Below are positions 7,229 to 10,475 of a DNA stretch of 10,475 nt, piece after piece (position 1 is the first letter of the stretch; each line of letters begins with the position of its first letter). The DNA is from Actinomycetes bacterium (GTDB lineage Bacteria; Actinomycetota; Acidimicrobiia; Acidimicrobiales; Microtrichaceae): positions 1-10,475 of the forward strand of contig JAEVZA010000127.1 of assembly GCA_023392475.1 (NCBI GenBank), given 5' to 3'. The position numbers were made by a program, and so were the translations under genes. A model generated the notes under the pieces. The model saw only the letters and a list, made by a program, of their open reading frames with translations, was not told the origin of the DNA and made no database searches.

Positions 7229-8047
7229 GTGCACCGCTGGCGCATCGGCGAGGTCGAGGTCGTCCGGATCGAGGACGTCGACTTCGCCATGCCCGCGGCG
7301 TCGGCGCTGCCCGGCTGGACCGTGCCGGAGCTGGCGCCGTCGGTCGACGAGCACCGCGTCGCCTTCAGCGCGCTCGCCATCCGTGACGGCGGCACGACGA
7401 TCGTCGTCGACCCGTGGCTCCAGGCGGAGCGCGGCGCCGATGACGCGGCGGCCACCGCCGACCGGCTCCTCGGGGCGCTCGCCGACGCGGGCGTGCCGGC
7501 CGACGAGGTCGACCTCGTCGTGTACAGCCACCTCGAGGGGCTCGGATGGGGAACCCGACCCGACGGCGCCGGGTGGGCGCTGTCCTTCCCGCACGCCACC
7601 TACCTCTTCCCGTCGGACGAGGTGGACGCGGCCCGCCGCGGCGTCGAGCTCCCGGGCCTCGAGGACTTCCGGGTCCTCGACGGGTTGACGGCGATCGAGC
7701 CGGTCGCGTCGCCGCGCCCCCTCGGCGGCTCGACGACGGTCGTCCCGACCGGCGGGCACAGCGAGGGCCACGCCGTGGTCCGGATCGAGAGCGACGGCGA
7801 GCTGGCGATCTACCTGGGCCACCTCGTCATCCACCCCGTGCAGCTCGTGGAGCCGGGCGTGCACGAGCTCGAGGCCTTCTCGGCCGAGGCCGCCGACGCC
7901 CGCGGTCCGTTGCTGGCGGAGCTGGCGGACCGTGGCGGGGTGGTGCTCACGACGCTCGTCGGCGGTCCCGGCGGCGGCGCGGTCCGCAGCGACGGCAACG
8001 GGTTCCGGGTCGAGCCGGCGCACCTCGCGCCGGACGCCGCGGGCTGA
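7229..8047 (+). CDS. Metallo-beta-lactamase-fold protein with a degenerate active site
   Basis: 272 residues. The framework is that of MBL-fold hydrolases of the lactonase-like group: IVVDPW (58-63), then WGTRPDGAGWALSFPHATYLFP (107-128), which matches the usual GWNTRPDGxWxPTFPNAxYLFP, then GGHSEGHAVVRI (175-186) and HPVQ (202-205). The metal site is largely gone. The usual HxHxDH reads HLEGLG at 101-106 and is two residues shorter. The bridging Asp of the GDxxxHPxQ segment is H198. No His replaces the last ligand near residues 235-245. H101, H177 and H181 remain. Codon use is normal and no frameshift is seen, so it appears to be a maintained gene and probably a pseudoenzyme. The GTG start follows a leaderless promoter. 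It converges with the SGNH gene, with 4 nt between stops. Confidence 0.8.
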   Translation: MHRWRIGEVEVVRIEDVDFAMPAASALPGWTVPELAPSVDEHRVAFSALAIRDGGTTIVVDPWLQAERGADDAAATADRLLGALADAGVPADEVDLVVYSHLEGLGWGTRPDGAGWALSFPHATYLFPSDEVDAARRGVELPGLEDFRVLDGLTAIEPVASPRPLGGSTTVVPTGGHSEGHAVVRIESDGELAIYLGHLVIHPVQLVEPGVHELEAFSAEAADARGPLLAELADRGGVVLTTLVGGPGGGAVRSDGNGFRVEPAHLAPDAAG

Positions 8048-8062
8048 CCGCTCAGCAGCCGC
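8039..8062. terminator. Hairpin spanning both stop codons of the MBL and SGNH genes
   Basis: GCGGGCTGA (8039-8047) pairs with TCAGC (8052-8056) and CCGC (8059-8062) across a 2-nt bulge, with a 4-nt loop. The two TGA stops, on opposite strands, face each other in the stem. It has no U-tract. It is a possible shared terminator. Confidence 0.4.
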
Positions 8063-8684
8063 GCACGGCCCCGCCGTAGAGGTCGTTGATCGCGCGGTTG
8101 CCCTCCGCCGTCAGGTGCACGGAGTCGGTCGTGAGCGTGCTCGTCGGCGGGTTGCCCTCGAGCGTGTCCTCGATCTTGGCGTTCCAGTCGATGATGTCGA
8201 GCCGGTCGTCGGTCTGCGCCAGCTGCTCCAGCGCGTCGTTGAAGCGGCGTGCCGCGTCCGTGGACGGCTGCTTCGTCGCGCCGTCGAGCATGTGCTCGTT
8301 GATGTTGACGAGGTGGATGCACCGCGCGTGGGGGTACAGGCCGATCAGCACCTTCATCGCCGCCATCGACCGGTCGACCGGTGTGCCGGCCCGCACGTCG
8401 TTCGTGCCGAGGTTGATGATCACCTGGCCGGCGTTCGTGGCGGCGACGAACTTCGCCGGGGGGATGGCGCCGAGGATCTGCTTGCCGAAGTTCCCGCTCA
8501 CGACGAGGTCGAAGTTGTCGCCCAGCTCGGTGCGGAGGTCGGCCTCGTCGAACGTGACGAGGGAGTCCCCGACGATCGCCACGCGCTCGCCCTCGTTGCG
8601 GGAGCACGCCCCGGCCAGGAGCAGCACCGCCACGCCGAGCGCGGCCCACCTCCGTCGGTCCCGTCGTCCCGCCACGATCTCCAC
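8052..8684 (-). CDS. SGNH/GDSL hydrolase lipoprotein
   Basis: 210 residues. The N-terminus is a lipoprotein signal: RRDRRR at 7-12, hydrophobic 13-24, then Ala-Gly-Ala-Cys with C27 as the probable lipidated residue. The mature part has the SGNH blocks: GDS with nucleophile S41, an SGNFGKQ segment with G67, GTND with N95, and DSVH with D187 and H190 completing the triad. It is therefore expected to be an active serine esterase or acylhydrolase (lipid, acetylated sugar or cell-wall substrate) anchored outside the membrane. The substrate is unknown. The GTG start at 8684 has AGGAGG at 8690-8695, 5 nt away. Upstream, at 8718-8761, sits a large hairpin, so the promoter position is unclear. Confidence 0.85.
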   Translation of the reverse strand: MEIVAGRRDRRRWAALGVAVLLLAGACSRNEGERVAIVGDSLVTFDEADLRTELGDNFDLVVSGNFGKQILGAIPPAKFVAATNAGQVIINLGTNDVRAGTPVDRSMAAMKVLIGLYPHARCIHLVNINEHMLDGATKQPSTDAARRFNDALEQLAQTDDRLDIIDWNAKIEDTLEGNPPTSTLTTDSVHLTAEGNRAINDLYGGAVRGC

Positions 8685-8717
8685 CCGTTCCTCCTGTGCG
8701 TCGCCCGGGTCGCGACG

Positions 8718-8761
8718 GCGTCGACGACCACGGTTCCCTCAGCGGCCGTGGTCGCCGACGC
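8718..8761 (-). terminator. 16-bp hairpin between the small-protein pair and the SGNH gene
   Basis: GCGTCGACGACCACGG (8718-8733) and CCGTGGTCGCCGACGC (8746-8761) are inverted with one difference and a 12-nt loop. In minus-strand RNA the odd position is a G-U wobble, so all 16 positions pair; in plus-strand RNA it is an A-C mismatch. It lies 48 nt after the stop at 8809, which fits a terminator of the minus-strand gene pair. It could also act as an attenuator before the SGNH gene 34 nt further on. No U-tract. Nothing else is visible in the 124-bp gap. Confidence 0.5.
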
Positions 8762-8808
8762 TCCACACGTGGATCGTCCGGCCCCTCGGCCTCGTTTCCC
8801 CCCGGGGC

Positions 8809-9009
8809 TCAGCCCGGCTCGTTCGGCTCCGGCGGTGGCCGGTCCCGTGCGATCGCCGACCCGGGCGAGTCGGGGTCGTCGCCCGTCGCCTCGTCGGACC
8901 CCGACGGACCGGGATCCCGCTCGTCGTCCTCGATCGCGCCGGGCTCGCCGTTGGCGGCGTCGGCCCGCCGCACGTGCTCCGGGGTGCCGTGCGCGGTGCT
9001 GCGTGCCAT
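8809..9009 (-). CDS. Small acidic hypothetical protein, translationally coupled
   Basis: 66 residues with no hydrophobic segment, rich in Asp, Glu, Pro and Gly, likely disordered, and ending in a Pro-rich PEPNEPG. I do not recognise the family. The reading frame is supported by the ATG at 9007-9009, whose A is also the last base of the preceding gene's TGA (TGATG). It is also supported by third-position GC of about 92 percent by my codon count. Translation probably depends on the upstream 79-residue gene, since no strong RBS precedes it. Confidence 0.6.
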   Translation of the reverse strand: MARSTAHGTPEHVRRADAANGEPGAIEDDERDPGPSGSDEATGDDPDSPGSAIARDRPPPEPNEPG

Positions 9010-9248
9010 CACCACGCTCCGGCGGCGGGGCTGAGGCGCGTGGGCCGGGTGGTGGCCGGCTCGACGTCGGCCGGGTCGGACGGGCGCCCGTCGCGTGGCG
9101 AGCCGAGCACGTCGACCCAGCCGCTCATGGACCCGACGGCGCGGCGGCGCCGGTCGGCGCCGAGGTCGGGGTCCACGAAGTACTCGAGGACGGCGCCCAG
9201 GGCCATGGCCAGCCCGGCGTGTCGGAGGTGTCGTCGGAGTGCACGCAT
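9009..9248 (-). CDS. Small protein with short hydrophobic segment and a YFVDPDLG motif
   Basis: 79 residues. A basic start (RALRRHLRH) precedes a short hydrophobic stretch at about 11-24, then EYFVDPDLGADRRRR (22-36), followed by a polar tail. The pattern hydrophobic-Y-x-x-DPDxG-x-x-RR is familiar from small actinobacterial membrane-associated proteins (YtxH-like and BON-domain proteins use a similar anchor), but I cannot assign a function. The ATG at 9248 has GGGAGG at 9254-9259 and a TAGGTG hexamer 28 nt upstream. An in-frame start much further upstream exists, but it would cross this promoter and the divergent gene. The gene is coupled to the 66-residue gene by TGATG. Confidence 0.6.
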   Translation of the reverse strand: MRALRRHLRHAGLAMALGAVLEYFVDPDLGADRRRRAVGSMSGWVDVLGSPRDGRPSDPADVEPATTRPTRLSPAAGAW

Positions 9249-9398
9249 GATGACCTCCCGGTGGGTGATGTGGGCCCACCTACCCGACGGTGGGGGTGGC
9301 GAACACCTCGCCGTGCGATCGCCTCGGCCCGTCGGTCCGGGGCATCGCCCCGCGAGGTCGCGGGTAGGGCACCGCGACCGCCGACCACGGAGGTCGCC
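9249..9398. promoter_or_regulatory. Divergent promoter region of the 79- and 86-residue genes
   Basis: Minus strand: TAGGTG at 9277-9282, 28 nt before the ATG at 9248, with GGGAGG inside the leader. Plus strand: TAGGGC at 9365-9370, 28 nt before the ATG at 9399, with GGAGGT at 9389-9394. Between them are an 8-bp palindrome GCGATCGC (9315-9322) and an inverted repeat CGGGGC-ATC-GCCCCG (9338-9352). The latter sits just upstream of the plus-strand -10 and could be an operator. Confidence 0.45.
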
Positions 9399-9659
9399 AT
9401 GCCCGCCGACGACGCCACGACGCCCGAACCGGCCCGCCCCGAGCGGACCGATGCCGACCACACCCGGCACCGGGAGGCCCAGCCGGAGGACGCCGACGAC
9501 GTCGTGGCGCGGCGCGACGAGATCGACCTGCAGCGTAGGACGTCGCACCAGGTGGGTGACGACGCTGGCATCAACCCGCGGCGCCAGCGGCGCACGCACC
9601 CCGGTCCCGACGACTCGGACGACGCGGCCGGGGACGACGGACGGGCTGGCCGCCGATGA
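9399..9659 (+). CDS. Small highly charged hypothetical protein
   Basis: 86 residues, dominated by Asp, Glu, Arg, Pro and Thr, with almost no large hydrophobic residues, so it is probably disordered. The middle (DDVVARRDEIDLQRR, 33-47) could form a short charged helix; the end is Asp- and Arg-rich. I do not recognise the family. The frame is supported by a GGAGGT site 4 nt before the ATG, the upstream TAGGGC hexamer, and strong G/C at third positions. It faces the 84-residue minus-strand gene. Confidence 0.6.
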   Translation: MPADDATTPEPARPERTDADHTRHREAQPEDADDVVARRDEIDLQRRTSHQVGDDAGINPRRQRRTHPGPDDSDDAAGDDGRAGRR

Positions 9660-9688
9660 ACCAGGCTCGCCCCACGGGGTCGCCGGAG

Positions 9689-9702
9689 GCCGGAACGCCG
9701 GC
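9689..9702. terminator. Hairpin in the convergent gap 9660-9702
   Basis: GCCGG (9689-9693) and CCGGC (9698-9702) with loop AACG sit directly before the minus-strand stop codon at 9703. The stem is short, so this is a weak candidate for a shared terminator. Confidence 0.3.
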
Positions 9703-9957
9703 TCACTCCACCGCGTTGCCGTAGGCCGTGTCGCCGAGCTCGTGGTGCTCCGAGGCGTCAGGCCCGTCGCCCCCCTCCGGGTAGCCCGTCGGGGGGCCTG
9801 GGCGGTCCGGTCGCCCCGCGTGCACCTCCAGGTCCGCGCCCTCCGGCGCGCCGTCGTCGACGTCCTCGCCCGCGTCGCCGCGCTCGGCCGCGGCGTGAGG
9901 GCCGTCGGGGAGCGAGCCGAGTTCGGCGGGTCGTGGGCGGTGCTGCTGGTCGGTCAC
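9703..9957 (-). CDS. Small polar hypothetical protein, leaderless
   Basis: 84 residues, Gly-, Asp-, Glu- and Pro-rich, with no hydrophobic segment, and a C-terminal part containing EHHELGDTAYGN. I do not recognise the family. A GTG at 9966 is in frame, but it overlaps the TAGGTG hexamer (9964-9969) that lies exactly 6 nt before the GTG at 9957. By analogy with three other genes here, 9957 is the better start, giving MTDQQHRPRP and a leaderless mRNA. It is divergent from the gene starting at 10018, with 60 nt between starts. Confidence 0.55.
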   Translation of the reverse strand: MTDQQHRPRPAELGSLPDGPHAAAERGDAGEDVDDGAPEGADLEVHAGRPDRPGPPTGYPEGGDGPDASEHHELGDTAYGNAVE

Positions 9958-9963
9958 CTCGGC

Positions 9964-9969
9964 CACCTA
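9964..9969 (-). promoter_or_regulatory. -10 element of the 84-residue gene
   Basis: On the minus strand TAGGTG is followed by GCCGAG and a GTG. It has the same 6-nt spacing as the other leaderless genes and decides the start codon. Confidence 0.45.
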
Positions 9970-10005
9970 CCCAACGACGGCCCGGTGCCGCGATCGGCCG
10001 CCTGG

Positions 10006-10011
10006 CACACT
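10006..10011 (+). promoter_or_regulatory. -10 element of the 83-residue gene, leaderless
   Basis: CACACT lies exactly 6 nt before the GTG at 10018, with no Shine-Dalgarno. The surrounding 11 bases match those before the MBL-fold gene in all but one position. Confidence 0.55.
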
Positions 10012-10017
10012 GGGCCC

Positions 10018-10269
10018 GTGCCCGGTTGGAACGACCCCGTGGACGCGGCCCGACACGCCGTCGACGCCTACGACCAGTCCGGCGAGCCGGTCGAGCTGCA
10101 CGAGGGCCAGCGCCTGTTCGTCCGCTGCGAGGGCGGCCCGTGCACGAGCCGGCTCGAGGTCTACCCGCCGCGGCTCGAGATCACGGAACCGGGCGGGGTC
10201 TACGTCCTGGACGACGTCGGCCCTCGCCACGAGTGGCGCTACCGGTTCGTGCCCGCCACGACCGCCTAG
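10018..10269 (+). CDS. Small hypothetical protein, compact folded type
   Basis: 83 residues with a composition that suggests a folded protein, unlike its small neighbours. An amphipathic N-terminal helix (DPVDAARHAVDAYDQSG) is followed by likely beta strands: PVELHEGQRLFVRCEG, SRLEVYPPRLEIT and GGVYVLDD, then WRYRFVP. Two cysteines sit in RCEGGPC, close enough for a disulfide or metal binding. The family is not known to me. The GTG start is supported by the leaderless promoter. The TAG stop (10267-10269) overlaps the TAG of the converging gene within CTAG. Confidence 0.7.
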   Translation: MPGWNDPVDAARHAVDAYDQSGEPVELHEGQRLFVRCEGGPCTSRLEVYPPRLEITEPGGVYVLDDVGPRHEWRYRFVPATTA

Positions 10270-10475
10270 CGGACGAGCTGCGGGCGGGCCGGGTCCTCGA
10301 CGTCGACGACGAGCTCCGCCGTCGCCTCGGGATCGCGCTCGGTGAAGTAGCGGCGCTGGGCGGCCTGCTCGCCGTCCCGGAACGCATCGCGGGCGGCGAG
10401 GAGGTCGGCGCCTACCTCGAACGCCCCGGTCTCCGGACGCTCTGTTGTGCGGAACCGAGCGCATCCGCTCGGTTC
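10266..10475 (-). CDS. C-terminal part of a gene entering from the right edge (partial)
   Basis: The minus-strand frame is open from the window edge to a TAG at 10266-10268. It has no ATG, GTG or TTG start inside the window, so the beginning must lie beyond 10475. The 69 visible residues include VGADLLAARDAFRDGEQAAQ and RRYFTERDPEATAELVVDVE. They look like a real helix-strand C-terminus, with third-position GC around 93 percent up to about 10439. Nearest the edge, the codons are less typical and include two ACA and a perfect palindrome, so the gene may begin or change there. A plus-strand frame over the same bases is also open but has lower third-position GC. The family is unknown. Confidence 0.5.
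   Translation of the reverse strand, partial: EPSGCARFRTTERPETGAFEVGADLLAARDAFRDGEQAAQRRYFTERDPEATAELVVDVEDPARPQLVR
10452..10475. repeat. Perfect 10-bp inverted repeat at the right edge
   Basis: GAACCGAGCG (10452-10461) and CGCTCGGTTC (10466-10475) with a CATC loop pair completely, and the stem may continue past the window. It could be a terminator, a dispersed palindromic element or an operator. It lies in the open frame of the partial gene, where a chance structure this good is unexpected. Confidence 0.5.

Noticed and set aside
7932..9398. Upstream part of a 575-residue plus-strand frame
   Set aside because: It is antisense to the SGNH gene and to the coupled small genes. Only the final 86 codons (from 9399) have an RBS and promoter.
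9249..9599. Extension of the 79-residue gene to an earlier start (196 residues)
   Set aside because: It would run antisense through the 86-residue gene and across both promoters. The ATG at 9248 has a clear RBS.
8086..10269. Very long plus-strand open frame (727 residues) through the small-gene region
   Set aside because: It is the antisense of the SGNH gene and then a Pro/Arg/Ser-rich shadow. Only its last 83 codons (from 10018) have a promoter and protein-like composition.
10430..10475. Start of a tRNA, suggested by GGTTC at the edge
   Set aside because: The GGTTC is one arm of a perfect palindrome, and no D-arm or anticodon arm can be folded upstream.
10270..10475. Plus-strand frame opposite the partial gene at the right edge
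   Set aside because: It is open and superficially protein-like, but it has lower third-position GC than the minus frame and no clear start or RBS. The shared CTAG also favours the minus frame.
1..10475. CRISPR array, insertion sequence, phage genes or toxin-antitoxin pair
   Set aside because: No spaced direct repeats, no transposase or integrase motifs, no terminal inverted repeats with target duplications, and no recognised toxin or antitoxin fold were seen.

Overview
This window is a very GC-rich stretch of bacterial chromosome. Third codon positions are nearly always G or C, GTG starts are frequent, and several genes look leaderless. An F420-type luciferase-like oxidoreductase, a sugar transporter of the XylH type, a PKD/beta-propeller secreted protein and the compact gene packing all fit an actinobacterium. 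An Acidimicrobiia (Iamia- or Ilumatobacter-like) source is my best guess, but this is an inference from gene style and not proven here.

Layout from left to right. (1) The last codons of an upstream gene overlap, by GTGA, the start of a sugar ABC transporter permease (53-1417). (2) Convergent to it, across a hairpin, lies an F420-dependent LLM oxidoreductase (1463-2374, minus). (3) Divergent from that is a secreted 591-residue protein (2584-4359) with beta-propeller-like repeats, one PKD domain and a C-terminal module with two cysteines. A 16-bp hairpin ends it. (4) Next comes a divergent pair of heme proteins: a group II truncated hemoglobin (4384-4833, minus) and catalase-peroxidase KatG (5001-7181, plus), with palindromes between them. 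(5) A metallo-beta-lactamase-fold protein that has lost most of its metal ligands (7229-8047, plus) converges on an SGNH-hydrolase lipoprotein (8052-8684, minus). (6) The right third holds small, mostly polar proteins: a translationally coupled pair on minus (9009-9248 and 8809-9009), an 86-residue protein on plus (9399-9659), an 84-residue protein on minus (9703-9957) and an 83-residue protein on plus (10018-10269). The last shares its CTAG stop region with an incomplete minus-strand gene running off the right edge.

There is no single large operon. Genes are mostly single units with their own promoters, and convergent junctions carry GC-rich hairpins without U-tracts. Two promoter arrangements recur: a hexamer exactly 6 nt before the start codon (four leaderless genes), and a TAGGNN hexamer 28-29 nt before the start with a Shine-Dalgarno in between (three genes). 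The plausible functional theme is handling of oxidative or nitrosative stress (KatG, truncated hemoglobin, F420 oxidoreductase). I see no obvious defence system, mobile element, CRISPR array or RNA gene. The least explained parts are the degenerate MBL protein and the small-protein cluster at 8.8-10.3 kb.
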